Origin: Botrytis cinerea B05.10
Taxonomy: Eukaryota > Ascomycota > Leotiomycetes > Helotiales > Sclerotiniaceae
Reading direction: 5' to 3'
DNA length: 64,000 bases
Assembly (NCBI RefSeq): GCF_000143535.2
Contig: NC_037313.1
Span: 1,929,501-1,993,500, forward strand
Shown: positions 25,108 through 37,960 of the stretch, one piece after another
Layout: each line of letters begins with the position of its first letter
Position numbering within the stretch: the first letter of the stretch is position 1
Notes under the pieces: model-generated
Told to the model about the DNA's origin: nothing
What the model saw: the letters and a program-made list of their open reading frames with translations, nothing else
Databases searched by the model: none
Translations under genes and position numbers: made by a program

Positions 25108-26608
25108 ATGACGAGAGATTTAAGAAGAAGAGTACTGGAAAGCCACAAGACGGTATCCAAAAAAGCTGCATCGCGTGTGGGTTCGAAACCAGTCTCAACC
25201 GTTAATTCAAAAACAAATTCGCGAAATGTCAGTCGCCACGGCTCGGATGAGGAAGATGGAAATATGAGCGATGACGATAGTACAACATGGAGGTTAGATA
25301 CACTCTTCCCTCGAAACATGACCCATCGCTTTTACTCACATATTCTTACAGTGTCAATTCCGTTGATGATATGCTCGATGCGGCCGAACCACAAGAAGCA
25401 TCCGACGTCTGGGATCAAGAACTAAGCGATCGCATTGAAGAAATCGTGGATCGGAAAAGAAGCAGCGAAGAGGGTCGAGAACGTGCTTTAATGGCATACA
25501 ATCACTATCTCATGGTTCGATATTGTTACGACGAAATCGAAAGTAAAGTTGCAGAATTATATCCTGCGTTGTGCAAAAGTATCAAAGCCGATACGGGAGA
25601 AAAAGAGGCTTGTTTGGCTTTAAGAGGTATGCGCTATCATCATCATATACATTATGGACATTTTTTTCTAACTTCTTCGTAGCTATTGGCCTTACAATTA
25701 TTACTTGTCCTTCCGACGATGTTTACGAAGATATATTTCGATCTCTCAAACAAGCTTACCAAAGATCAGAGCATGTTACTGTCAAAGCAGCAGCCATTCG
25801 AGCAATCGCTGCATTAGCCACCTACGGTGGCGCATCCGAGTTAGAAATCAATGATATTATGGATGAGTTTCTGGAAATAGTCGAATCGGATGGCACTTCG
25901 GTCGACGCTCCCGATAGTCCAGAAGTAGTCACAGCAGCATGTGAAGAATGGGGTAGTTTGGCTACCTTTGTGGATGACTTGGAAGAAAAGTCCGAGGAAG
26001 CAATGGAAGCATTTGTCGACCAGTTAGAAAGTTCCTCAACGTCAGTTCAAATTGCCGCTGGAGAGAACATCGCCATAATCTACGAAAAGAGTTATACACC
26101 CCGAGAATCGGACGATCCTGATGCCAGCGAGAATGAGAAAGTGGATGAACATGGGTTTCCTCTCGATGTCAGTCAAGTAAAACGCTACGAGCCGTGGCGT
26201 CAAAGGCATCAACTCGAACACACTCTCGGAGAGCTAGCAAAAGCATCATCGAAATCGATATCCAAGAAAGATCGAAAAACATTACATGCTACCTTTGCAG
26301 ATGTTTTGGCTACAGTCAAATACCCAGTTCGAGGACCTAGATACTCAAACGTTATCGATGAGAACGGCCACTTGCTAGGATCTCGAATGTTTGTTCGCAT
26401 ACATAAGAGTGGAGTCATGAAAATTGATAAATGGTGGAAATTACATAGACTACAATCTTTGCGAAGAGTTCTAGGCGGTGGTTTCATGACCCATTACCAG
26501 AACAATGAGGTTGTCTTACAAAGTCTACCGTGAGTATTCACTACTTCAATCCGTAGCTCTACAAGACACACTAACCAAGATGATAGTGCATTAATCACTA
26601 AAAACTAG
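25108..26608 (+). CDS. Interferon-related developmental regulator (IFRD) family protein
   Basis: Four exons: 25,108-25,292, 25,352-25,626, 25,683-26,529 and 26,587-26,608, with introns of 56-59 nt; 442 residues. The N-terminus is basic, Ser-rich and then acidic (SRHGSDEEDGNMSDDDS). The body is helical and repeat-like, with the family signature around LYPALCKSIK, VKAAAIRAIAALATYGG and VQIAAGENIAIIYE, as in IFRD1/PC4 proteins. The C-terminal part (RMFVRIHKSGVMKIDKWWKL) matches the IFRD C-terminal region. Animal IFRD1 acts as a transcriptional co-regulator and has been tied to ribosome binding; the fungal role is not established. The last exon adds only seven residues, ALITKN and a stop. The start ATG is the first in the frame after a clean leader. 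Confidence 0.9.
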
Positions 26609-27304
26609 ATCGATCCAATTGCATGGTCGATTCTACGAGCAGATCAACTCTTTCTTCCCTAATTTTCTTCACACAGCAACAATTTACAACTTTTTTTTTT
26701 CTCTCTTTCTTTTTCTTCCTCCGGTTCCCATCGGATCCAAACTTTTTCGGGCGGTTTTTCTGCGTGCGCATGCATAGGCTTGGAAGGTATTTTAATCATG
26801 AATGATACCAGCAAAAGGAGTTTATGAACATCAGGTCGGGCAGGTTAGGTCAGGTCATGATGGAGGGAAGGAAAAAGTTTGGGATTTTTCTCTTCCGGGA
26901 GAGAGACTGGTTCTAGGTCGGGTCGATGCATTTTGTGTGGTATTTGATATACCCGTTCTCTTTTCGCCGAGTCGGTAATCTTTGGACGATGAGATGGAGA
27001 TGGACGAAGGAATGAATGTGGATTTGAAACTCTTGACTCGAGAGCGCTTTTCTGGGTCGTTTTAGATGGACAGACAGTCAGACAGACTCATTATCCATCA
27101 GCATACATGCATATATTATTATCGTGTGGAATCGAAACCCAATAAAGTTGTCCACCACAATATCAACATCTGCACTAAATATTGCCATTATATCGGTGAA
27201 TGATACTACCTTCAAATATCTAGATTGAGTTCCTATTCCATTTCTTTTATTCTTGATCAAATGTGAAATCTATTCTCTAACTACATCAACACCAAGATTT
27301 TATT
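26609..27304. other. Intergenic between convergent genes
   Basis: About 700 bases between the ends of the IFRD and Osh3 genes, holding two 3' UTRs. T-rich runs occur near 26,680-26,720. No further feature seen. Confidence 0.6.
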
Positions 27305-30300
27305 CTAAACCTCAAAAACACTCTCTCCCTTCCAGCCCCCTTCTCCTCTTGCAACTCTCTCCCTCTCTTCCCAATACCCATCCTTCCCTCCTTTCAGCCC
27401 CCAAACCTCTTCCCCTTCTTCTTCCACACCCCCCTCCACCTTAACAAACCATTTCGCCTTCCACTGTTCCCCCCTCTCCTCCATGCTCCTCCTCCTCTTG
27501 CGCTGCGCCTCCTCCAACTTCGCCTTGACATCCTCCGCCTCATCCAACTTCCCCGCCTCCGCCGCCCTCTGATCCGGCCTCAACCTACTATCCGTCTGCG
27601 CCAACTTCCCCATCTCAATCTCCGTAATCTCATTAAGTTGCGCCGCAAACGTCGTCAACCCATAACAACTCGCCGCATTATCCACCAAGTCTCCCACTTT
27701 CCAGATCTCTGGCCCGGAACGTCCCCCTTCGACGAGTTTGAGCGAACTGGTCCAGTTTCCCTGGAGACTAGTTCCCGTATGTTTTCCTTCCCCATCATAT
27801 GCTTCCACACCTACATCTTCGCTTCTACCTCCAAACATCCCCTTTTGTTTGAATTCCACCAACGCTTTCGCTCCTGTACTTTCATTTGTAATCGTCATGT
27901 TCCCCACCGGTTCCACGTATTTTTCTCCCATCACTACATTTCTCAAAAACACAGTCGCGACGTTCCAAGTATACCTTTCTTCAATACCATCTGGAAGCCT
28001 CAGAACCATTCTTACACGACCATCTGTAATAAGTTCCGCTGATTTCCCCCAGAACTTTTGGTTTGGAGCTGGCGACTGTCCCAACGACCATTTAGCCGAA
28101 TCGGCTTGACAAGCCATCCGAACCGGTCGATGCGAGACTTTTTCCACCAACAGTCTAAACCCTCCCGGAACTTCTTGATCGCTCCTCACAAGCTCGAAAG
28201 TTTCTCCTAACATAGGATTGAACGGTTTACGAATAGCGCGTTCTTTAGCTCGACTATTACTGAACTGTGATACTGCAAATGCTGCTACATGTAATAATCT
28301 TTTTATCGGATCTTTTTGATCGGCGGCTGTGTTTAAGAGATTGCAATATTCAAGCTGTTCTGCCACGCGTTGTAATAACGATAGAGGTTCGTTGGCTGAG
28401 ACTGGCATACTGATAGTACTCAAATCTTTACCCACGTTCTTTCTAAGAAACCCGATCAAACTTGGAGGCATAACTGTTGCAGGTGGAATAGCTTTTCGGC
28501 GTTTTGGGGCTGCCTTGATTGGCAAAGGATCAAGGTTTTTGGGCTTGATTGGGAACAGTGCTGCTGCACCATTCACATGTTCAACTTCTTCACTTCCTCC
28601 ACTAGAAGATGTAGAAGCACCACAATCATCCTTCTCTTCTTCTGTTTCTGAATTTATAGTTTCTTCCTCCCCACTCTTACGATTAATAATCATGACCTGT
28701 GAATGATCCGGATCTCCAGCCTCTGCATCAAAAAATTCTGCCGTAGAAGCTGACTCAAAACTGTGTGTAGACCTAGCAGACATAGGTGCAGCATTCGATG
28801 CACGGCGACGTTTACTGCTAGCTATTAAAGTTTGAAAATCCGAGAGTACTGCGTCAAGATCCTTAAGTAAAGATGTGCAATGGTCATGAATGTTCTGCTC
28901 TTCATGTGAAGTACGTGATTTTCGAGGGGTTGAGCCATCCGCATTGGCCTCACCAACAGCAGAAGCTGCCGCAGGAACCGGAACCGCAAGTTGTGCGGCC
29001 ACACCGCGTTGCATCGATGTCGGTGTACTAGGTGTGGGCGTACTCGATTTTCGTTTCCAAAAAGGTCTCTTTTCATTGGTTTGACTGGTTTGGTTGGTTT
29101 GAGGAGCAAAATAGTCAGCACTTTCTTCGACTAGAGGACTTCCGGAAGGTGCCCCAAGAAGATGTGAGTGTCGCCTATTTGGTGTAGCAGTATCTTTTGA
29201 TAATCTACGAACAGCATCCCTAGTCCCTACAATCCTACTCACAAGACCTTCAATCTGTGCCCATTCGTTTTCCTCTTCCTTATTCGACGGAACCTGTAGA
29301 TAGCTGGTCCTGATTTGCAATCCCACATTCGGTGTTGGAATCGTTTCCAATTCGACACCTCCGATGGGGCCTCTAGCATTATTGCTAGCCTTCTCCAAAG
29401 CTTTGGTCCAGTCCTCGAAATCCTTGGCATTGTTTGCTTTCAAATGCCAGATTTCGGCACCAGAATCGATATTGATTTCTCTCCTCCTCTCATCTGCCGC
29501 AATCGCAGCTAAGCTCAATGGAATTGCTCCTCGGAGTGCTGATGAATTGCGACTATAGTAATAGGATAGCGTGCAGGTTGCGAAATCCAGAGAGAAAAAT
29601 CTACGAGCATAGCCCTGTCCCTTCTTTCTTCTTCTCTTTTGTAAAACACCCACATGGTAGCTTGAAAAGCCACCTTCACTATCGTTTCTGCTAATCATAG
29701 AACCTCTACTGGCACCTCTACCCATTGCCGTACTCTGCAAACTTTCAACGGACTCCGAAGCTGCGGCTGAGAGATTTGGACTTGGTTTTCTGCTGTTTTG
29801 TGCATGCGAACCATCCAGACCCTGTAGCTTTTGTAGATTGCTCGAATGCGGAGGGGCATTAGATGGATACGTCAGAAGAACGAAAGTGGCAGTCTTCGAT
29901 ATTTGTTTCGAGAATGTGTTGTCGAACACCAATCCGTACATTCCCCCATGACCCACCGGTACCGCGAATGTACCCATGGATACCTTGTCTGCTTCGCATT
30001 TTCCACACCATTCAACTAATATGAAACCCTTTGCTTTTAACTGATCTTGTGCGGTGGAAGAATCATTCCTCGAATCGGTGGTCGCGGATAGTCTTCTCTG
30101 CGAACTGGAATCTGGATGGAGGGAGTGGACGGCATCGTCGAAATTGGCTTGTCGCGGGGTGGAGGCTACACTTGCTGATGATCCTGTTCCTGGATGTTTG
30201 ACGATTCCAAAGTTTCTGTTACAGTCAATAATATAATCTAAAATTAGAAAATAGAGCTATCCCACATGGACTTTTTGTGCGGTTGAACACTCCATGAGAT

Positions 30301-30430
30301 CGTATGTTTCTCCTCAACCTTGACCCATCGAACAATATACGACTGCATAAATCTGTTAGACAATAGTACTATCCACTTCATACATTACACACACCTTGCT
30401 ATGAATTTCTAATTGCTCCATGCCAGCCAT
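27305..30430 (-). CDS. OSH3: Oxysterol-binding protein homologue Osh3 (GOLD-PH-FFAT-ORD)
   Basis: Three exons: 30,395-30,430, 30,266-30,342 and 27,305-30,215, introns 52 and 50 nt; 1,007 residues (yeast Osh3 is about 1,000). Order: GOLD-like N-terminal domain (residues 12-150, including VQPHKKSINFGIVKHPG and the GGMYGLVFDN end), PH domain (about 222-315), a strong FFAT motif EFFDAEA near residue 531 for binding VAP proteins of the ER, and the lipid-transfer ORD (about 615-975). The ORD signature is EKVSHRP near 733, where many family members have EQVSHHPP. Proteins of this type move or sense lipids, chiefly PI4P, at ER-plasma membrane contacts. The two small 5' exons were found from splice phase and restore the GOLD domain. 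The C-terminal tail is highly charged (EEGEEVWG). It ends facing the IFRD gene. Confidence 0.95.
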
Positions 30431-31845
30431 TGCGCTCTACTGTCTTGCCTTTCTTCCGTTTGATGGCTCATCCGAAAACTCCGAGAAATGGGGAAGTTGT
30501 TTAAAGTTGATTGAGAATTGGTTGTGGCAGGAAAGGGAACATCTAGAAAGGTCGAGTTACTCCAGGAAATCAATGCAGATAAAGAATGTCAAGACGAAGT
30601 GGAGAAGGGTTGAAATTGAGAATGAGGCTGGGGTCGCCCTTCATAAATGTCCTTAATAGGTAATCAATGAGAGTTTCGTCTTTGATAATTCCACGTATTC
30701 GGTACGAAAGTTCATCCCTTTTGTTCGTATATTGGGTTTACTGTGCTGTGCTGTGCTGTGCAGTGCTATGCAGTGCGTGCTGATGCTTGCTGATGTTTGC
30801 TGATGTTTGCTTGTTTGATAACCTTCTTACGTAGGTAATCCCTGGAGTAGCATTTGACCTGGTCTTGAAGACTGGCTTGAGGCTAGGCTTTCGCTGTCAG
30901 CGGCTCAACGGCCAATGCACTTTTATGAATTGATGGATTGTTCGGCGGATGCTGGGGTGTTTGCGTACAGGATGGGTCGAATGAACGGAGCCTTGGAAGT
31001 TATGATTGATTTATGGCTGGTGTGTGATTTGTGAAAATCCAAAATAAGAAATAACAAAAAATGGACATGTTGCAAGGGTAGGTAAGACAGGGAAACAATC
31101 TACATCAGAGTAGCCAAGTACCTGTCTAGTGCACAAAGTAGACAATTCTCTAAAAGGCTACGTAAATCATCATCATGCAGAGTAAACTAAGACAGGGTTA
31201 CACCCCATCCATCCCGTTGCACCATCTCCAAAGCCGAGCTAGAGGCTAACAAATCTATCAAATACAGCAAGCGATCAGTTGTGCTGAGGTGACATTCTAG
31301 ATAGTCTCATCTCATCTCAGCCTTGTTGTTTGACACGGATTTAGCACCAATTCATGTATCCCTAGTAATAAGATTACATTGTACAGGACGTGTAGAACAC
31401 CAACAAATCCTGGCTAAATAATCGCCGAGCTTATTGAGTGGGTGAAACTACTCAGGTAGGCTCAAGGATTATTAGTAGTAGTGCATAAGAAATCATTAAT
31501 CCCAGGAGAGAAAGGTTACATAATTAGCAGCATCGAGAAATTCAACTAACGACTAACACGTTCGAACGAATTGTTCTGTTCTATTCTTTCCTAGAAGTAC
31601 TATGCATGTAAATAGGTATTGGGTAGGTATAAATTAATTACTTCTTATAAACTTGGCTCGAATTTTGCCTAGCTTCTAGGCCAATAGAGAGTGCTCCCGT
31701 CCATTTTTGACCCCTTTGAATGCTAAAGTTGTGAAACCCCGAGAACTTTTGTTACATGGTGTAGAAAGATGTATCGTAGCTTGTCTATCAGAGTTATCCC
31801 TCAGCCCCCTTCGGCTCACTAACCTCCAAAAATGCCCACCCTTCA
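30431..31845. other. Intergenic between Osh3 start and Spt6 end
   Basis: About 1.4 kb. The part next to 30,431 is the Osh3 promoter; the part next to 31,845 is the Spt6 3' flank. A GCTGT/GCTGA repeat patch lies at about 30,738-30,810. No supported gene. Confidence 0.6.
30738..30810. repeat. Degenerate GTGCT / TTGCTGATG repeats
   Basis: Four perfect TGTGC pentamers followed by degenerate copies and then three TGCTGATG(C/T)T units, in the Osh3 upstream region. Confidence 0.7.
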
Positions 31846-34800
31846 TCATCTTCGATTCATTTCCGCCGTATGGCGCAGTTTGAATCCATTACACAATGCC
31901 TTCATATCAGGGTATTGACTCTTCAATAATTCAAAGGCATTGGGAACGATCCGTACGGCCCATGAATTGACGCGCGCTTGTTGGCCAGCTTTGAAGCACA
32001 GATGAAAATACCCAGGATGTCTCGTATCGAGACAGAAAGCATATACAGATCGCTTGGGATTAGCCTCCGTGTAGGTTGTCAACCAACGTTCTAGGAATCA
32101 AGTCAGTACATTGATCATTATCTGAATCGAAAGAAGTAATCTTACCCGTGTCGGTTCTGCTGCCCTTTTGGAATTTCTCATGCAGCATCATCTCTTCAAC
32201 CTTTCTGGACATAGCCTTAACATGATCCACAATCAATTCGTCAAGATCACTGTAGTTGTATTTGTTGTTGATTCTCAATTGTCGACCAAGTGAGAACTCA
32301 TTCTCCTTTTGTAACTCTAATACATCAAGATGCTGGTATACGCCATCGGCGACTTTCCATGTAACTGCCAGATGGTCATTTCCCTTTGATGAAGGACGGA
32401 TAACAGCATCTCCAGGAGCTTGTGATCCGAGATATTCCTCGGCTTGGGTGGCATTGAATGGTCTGAAGAGAGGGTGCTTGACAACTCTTTGGACGCGGCC
32501 TGTGGCCTTGTCCTTTTCACGGAGCTCCTCTCTATCCTTTTGCTCTTGATGTATATCCCAGGTACTTATATCGCGGTCAATGCGTCTCCTGTATGGTCGC
32601 ATTTGTGACTCGCGTAGCGATAATCTGGCAGCAAAATTTCGTCGATCAACGTCAAGCAACTTGGCTTGAGCAGTTTGGCCCACAGAAAATAGACGATTCA
32701 AAGAGGCGTTGGGGTTATCTGAGCCATCATCTTTCTCGACACGGCCTTCAATTCCAGAATCCAGCTTAGCGATGATGAAATCATCTTTTGCTACTCTAAT
32801 GTTGACAGATACGATCATGCCTTCGCATAGCGACTCATGAGTTTCTCCAGTCAACATGGTGAAAATTTCGTCATCAGACAGCATGCCAAAGTTGCGGCGC
32901 AATTCTTCGTATGGCGCCAACAACTCGGCGCGAATAGTCTCGAGCGTTGCACGTTTGCGTTGGTTGTAATTTTTCTCCAATTGATCGGCATACTCTTCAA
33001 GAATCAGGTCGTTCACCTTCTCCTGCTCATCATCCTTGATGAGCTTCCGGACAATGGCTCCTGGTCCTCCCTCGTCTACTTCTGCCTTGACATCTTCTTC
33101 ATCAAGCTCGAGTGCATCGGCCGCCATCTTCCTACCGAGTTCGTAGTCCTCTGGATGCACACGGGTATTGTCAAGATAGTCAGAAGCTGGATTTGCGCTT
33201 TCATACTCCATGTATAGGAAACTGGCACAGTTGTTCCAAACTCTTGGACCTACAACTGGCAATTTGTTGTTGTCTGGATCACCGACAAGTTCTTCACGAG
33301 TATTCACCACTCCACCATTGGCATTAATAGATTTTAGGACAGCGGTAGCCTTTCGAGGGCCAAGACCACAGATAAAAGGTAAAAGGTTTGCAGTATAAGC
33401 GTCATTAACTGCTTCGTTGATATTGACACCACAGAGATTGACCATATCCACCATTGCAGTCTCCAATTGTCTTCGAAGCTTATCCTCTGGCAACAACTGT
33501 TGAGATGGGTGGAAGGATAATGAGATAATATCCTTTCCAAGGGCTGCGTATTCCTTCATTGGGTTCTGGAGATATTTGGCCAAGCCAACACAATATCTAG
33601 CGAGTGGAGCAAATGCAGGGTGATCGACAGCGGCTCTTGGGCTGTCTTTGTAAAGTCGAGCAACTTCGTCATTCACGACGATAATGTCTAGAGGCTCACT
33701 TCGCTCACCGTCGCCATCTTCATTATCAAACTCATTTCCTCGCAGAGAGTGTTCCTGCACCAATTCTTTCAGGCTTGACACAAGCTTGTGAGTCTCGACA
33801 GAGAAACCACTGACTCCAAGAACGTCGGGTTTCTTCCTACGCACCAAATCGACAAATGCCTCTCTAGCTCTCTGGTCTCTGGAAAGATTATCAAACTTTC
33901 CATGATCCAGAACCCGACCGTCCTCTTCGACGTAGGCCCAGCATACGGCATCGCGATTGGGGTCACCATTACCATTAGATAGAGCAAGCACTCGAGGAAT
34001 AGTACCCAGAACCATGCCTCTCGGCTTGTATGGCGCCTGGTCAAGCTTTCTCGAGTATTCTTCTCGACAGATTTTGAGGATAGAATCTTGACACTCTGTA
34101 CGCATGCTTTCTTTGACTCCTTTGGTGATAGTCCTTTCAAGCTTTGAAAATGCTATGTCGAGAACTTTCTGTCTTTCATCATTCCACGCATCAGCTACCT
34201 CACTGTAGTTGTCTGACCTGAACTCTCCAAAGAGTTGTCTTCTGAAATCGCGTTCGTTTTGGAGAGATACTCGAACCTCTAGTAATCCTTCTTCCTCGGC
34301 TTTCAACATCTTCAAAAACATCTCAGGCTTGCTTGCAATGTCCATGAAAGTCTGGTTCCTGAGATATTTTAATTCGTAGTAAGGGTGCTGTTCATCAATC
34401 TTCTTGAGACCTTTGTCGGTTCTAGCACAGCTGACGAGTCCTTGCATATAATGATGTTTTCTGAAATGTTGGCGCATCTTCGGGCTCATGAAAAGTTCCT
34501 CGGCGAATAAGCTTCGTGCTGCTACCAAAACTCCATCGCCTGTGGGGAAATCTTCTGGGCTAGCCAGAGTATCGGCGAGATCGATTGGGCTCAAAGGAGG
34601 ATCTTCTGTGTATTTTTTGCGGCCTTCCATCAAAACGTTTCCAGCAACCTCGTCGGCCGTGATTCCATAAGCTCGCACGAGTTCATAAGCCCTGCTTTTG
34701 CGAACACGGTCGAATCTTGATGCTTTGTTGCCAGCTCGCTTTTCTTTGACTTCACCGTTGGAATCTTGCAGAGACTTGATTTCCGAGGAATATTGAAAAT

Positions 34801-36228
34801 ACAGGTAATCCTGGATATCTTGAAGCTCTTCCATAGTTTGGGCATCCGGTAACATTTGCTCGAAGGTTGCATCACTAATACCAACGGCCAACTTTAGGTT
34901 CTCATAGGTCTTGTCTAGAACGTTACGCTTCTCGATCAGTGCCCTAAATTTCAAGTCGAGTTCCAAAATGCGCCAGAGGTCGTCTTGGTTCAGGAGTTTG
35001 TCTGCGCTTACTTCGTATTCAGGCGCATCTGGGTTATCCGATCGTGTTTTGTTTTTTCTGGCATGGATGAGATAATCCTTTCGATGTTGAAATACGTAAG
35101 GAACTTCGACTTCATCCACAACAAAGAACTCCAAGACTTTGCTAATAGCTTTGGTGAATGGAGCTTGCATATCTCCGTTGAAGTTCTTTTTTGGCCAGAT
35201 GAGACTTGTGATCCATCGAGCTTCCTCTTTGAATTGTTCGTCGGTGATTTGTAAATGTTTATAAGGTTTTCGATCGAGCTGGAATCGTTCCGGTTCATCG
35301 GAGTACCGAATATAGTTATCCTCATCTGTAAGTAACTTCTCGGCGAGCTGCGAAGGTTCGAAGACATCTTTAAGTTCAAGGTTCTGGTCTCCAGCTTCCG
35401 CTGCCTCAGCCTCGTCCTCCAAAGCGAGAGCCCAATCGTAGTCCTCGCCATTCCCAAAGATAGCTTCCATATCATCCAAAGCATCCTTGTCGAGACCTGA
35501 TGCTTCCGCACCACCAACGTAACCCTTTTCTCTAGGGCGGGCTACCTCTCTTTCCTCGGCAAGTCTGTCTCTTTCATCGTCCTCAAGCTCGTCTTCTTCG
35601 ATGAAATCTGCGAATTCATCAATGCGATGATCTGGGCGTGCAAAGGATCGCTCATAATCGTGTGGCGCATCTTGTTCTTCATCATCAGAGAAGATTTGGT
35701 CTAGGCCTCGCTCTCGGTCCTGGTCGTTGTCTTCTCGGTGGCCACGCTTAAGACGCTTAAACTTTGGCTGCATCAAAATTAGCTTAGTAGGTAGGTTTAT
35801 ATGAGTATAACAAACCTGTTGTGTTGTCTTTCTCTCCCATTCTGGATTTGCTTCTCCGATGAGATCCAAATCTTCATCATCTAAACCCTCTTCTTCACGC
35901 TGCTCTCTGCGACGCTTCTTTTCTCTGCGGCGACGTCTACTTCTCGCATCATCATCGTCCTCTTCATCTTCATCTACGATGAAGCCTTCTCGAATCTAGT
36001 AATGTGTCAGTAATAATGCGCAAATGGTGACTTGGAAGGAGAGCTATGTACTGCACGAGCTGCCTCCTCATCGTCATCATCTTCTTCTTCACTTGAATCA
36101 TCTTCCAAGCCTCCGTTTCGTCTTCGAGGTTCCGCGGATCGAGCTTCACCAGTTTCCTCGTCGAATTCCTCATCATTCTCCTCTTCATCAACCTCAACGT
36201 CACCGTCAATCAGATCGCGCATACTCAT
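31846..36228 (-). CDS. SPT6: Transcription elongation factor / histone chaperone Spt6
   Basis: Four exons: 36,052-36,228, 35,816-35,995, 32,146-35,767 and 31,846-32,090, with introns of 48-56 nt; 1,407 residues, the usual length. The N-terminus is extremely acidic ([13 protein letters not shown]) with basic patches ([14 protein letters not shown]) typical of the histone- and Spn1-binding region. The centre holds the Tex-like helix-turn-helix, YqgF and HhH parts (for example [19 protein letters not shown]), then an S1 RNA-binding domain ([16 protein letters not shown]), and the C-terminal tandem SH2 domains that bind the Rpb1 linker of RNA polymerase II. Spt6 keeps nucleosomes in order behind the polymerase in the nucleus. 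The last exon supplies the end of the second SH2 domain and stops at two adjacent TGA codons. It is divergent from the MEK gene. Confidence 0.97.
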
Positions 36229-37960
36229 GATCGCGGTGTTCTTGCTGGGTTTTTGAGTAATTGTTAAGGAAAATATTGAAGGCTAGGAGATCACAATTGC
36301 TGCATACAAGGCGATTGCGATGATTTCATGTAAGGAAATTGTAGTTGAAAGCTGAAAATGCCCTGAAAGAACCGCCTTTTGACAACTTTTTGGCAGCCTT
36401 TTAGTTCTCGCGACTGGGAGTTTATTAATTGTGGCTGGTGATCGACAGCCTCATATGTGAGGCTTAAACGCTGCATCTCTCCATCCTCGGCCAGGTTCTA
36501 GCCACAGAGCCCCATGAGCCACACTGGAAGTGAATGGCCAGATCCGCGCGATAAGTATCAGAGCAGAGCGTTTGAACTTTGGTTGTTGCATGTACCAGAA
36601 CTACGATTATTGATGGCCATGAGCTCTTGGGAACACCGATATTAGCATTAGGATTGGTAGACCTAGGTACGGTCGTCTGGACGAAGGATTGATACTGCAA
36701 TTACAGAATCTCAATCATTTCCTCAAGAAGTAGTGAGTGAGCTCTAGCTAAGAGGCAAAGTCGCTCCTCTCTCCCAATCCAGATATCAAATCAATATCAC
36801 AAATCCTTGCTGTACACACGTTCGATGCATCACTAACCCAAACCAAAAGCTGCCGACCTAGTATCGACGCACAAGAAGGGGCAGAGGAAACGGACTATCT
36901 GATGGCTTCAGGCACAGAAAGATAGCCAGTAGTACCCGCCTTCCAATAGAACTAAAACATTTTCTTGACGGAGCACGAAGAAGGCGTACATTACTCATTA
37001 CCACCGACGCAGATACAACCATTTGTTTGGTTTGGCCGATAGATCTCCATTTACATGACACAACAACAGCTGCCCTCTACTAGGTACATCTCCCACTGAC
37101 TTGTATGGAATAAACGATCAGTGGGGTCATATAGTGCTCTGTATACACACACAGCACAGAGCGCTTCATGCTTCAAATCTCCTGGTCTCCAACACTGGCC
37201 CCCAAAGCTGTCTTGACACTCTCATTCGCTCAAACGACAGACGCGCCTGCCAGATAATGCCCAATGCAAAGCTCTCTGTTAGAAACTTAAATTGATGAGA
37301 CAAGCACGAACGAATAGCTTCAACAGGTACGAAGGCACACAAATATAGCATGGGCAACACTCTTGTCAATATTGTATTATAGACCTACCTGGCTAGATAG
37401 TGCGTATTGGGACGGCCTATTAGATGAAATATCAACCCCTCCCTCTCTTGAAGTATTTGCCCGATACAATACAATCACAACCATTAATAAGGGGCAAAGA
37501 CATTTTCCATTGATTTATTGACACCACCTGGGTGCTTTTTCATTGTCCCATTTTCTAAACAAGATTTCCCGATTGAATTTCTCTTCAACCGCGCCTCCAC
37601 GTTCTTATTACAGTAGTAGCTGCCATAGCGCCAAACCCAAACGACTGTCCCGCTTTCACTTTGTCCCTCCACCAAATCCCATAATCCTCGACGACAAGTG
37701 AACCATTTACTTTATTCGATCTCCTGGCTATCGCGTCTACCTTGAATAATCATCCAGAATAGGGGCTGAAGTTATATCTACCAAACACCCATTCACTCAC
37801 TCATCATCGTTGCCTTCGATTTCTTGCTCATACGCTCGTGCTAAAGCACCTTTTCCAAGCGCCGACTGGGAAAATCGACCCCATAACTTTGCGCGATTTT
37901 GAAAATTCATTTCATCTCGACATCAGTCACTACTTCTAGCTTCTAGGCCATCAATACAAA
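36229..37960. other. Divergent intergenic region, Spt6 / MEK
   Basis: About 1.7 kb without a supported gene. It must hold the Spt6 promoter on the left and the MEK promoter and leader on the right. Open frames are short and unlike known proteins. Confidence 0.6.

Noticed and set aside
32837..33217. 126-codon plus-strand frame inside Spt6
   Set aside because: It is antisense to well-conserved Spt6 coding sequence, with no independent support.
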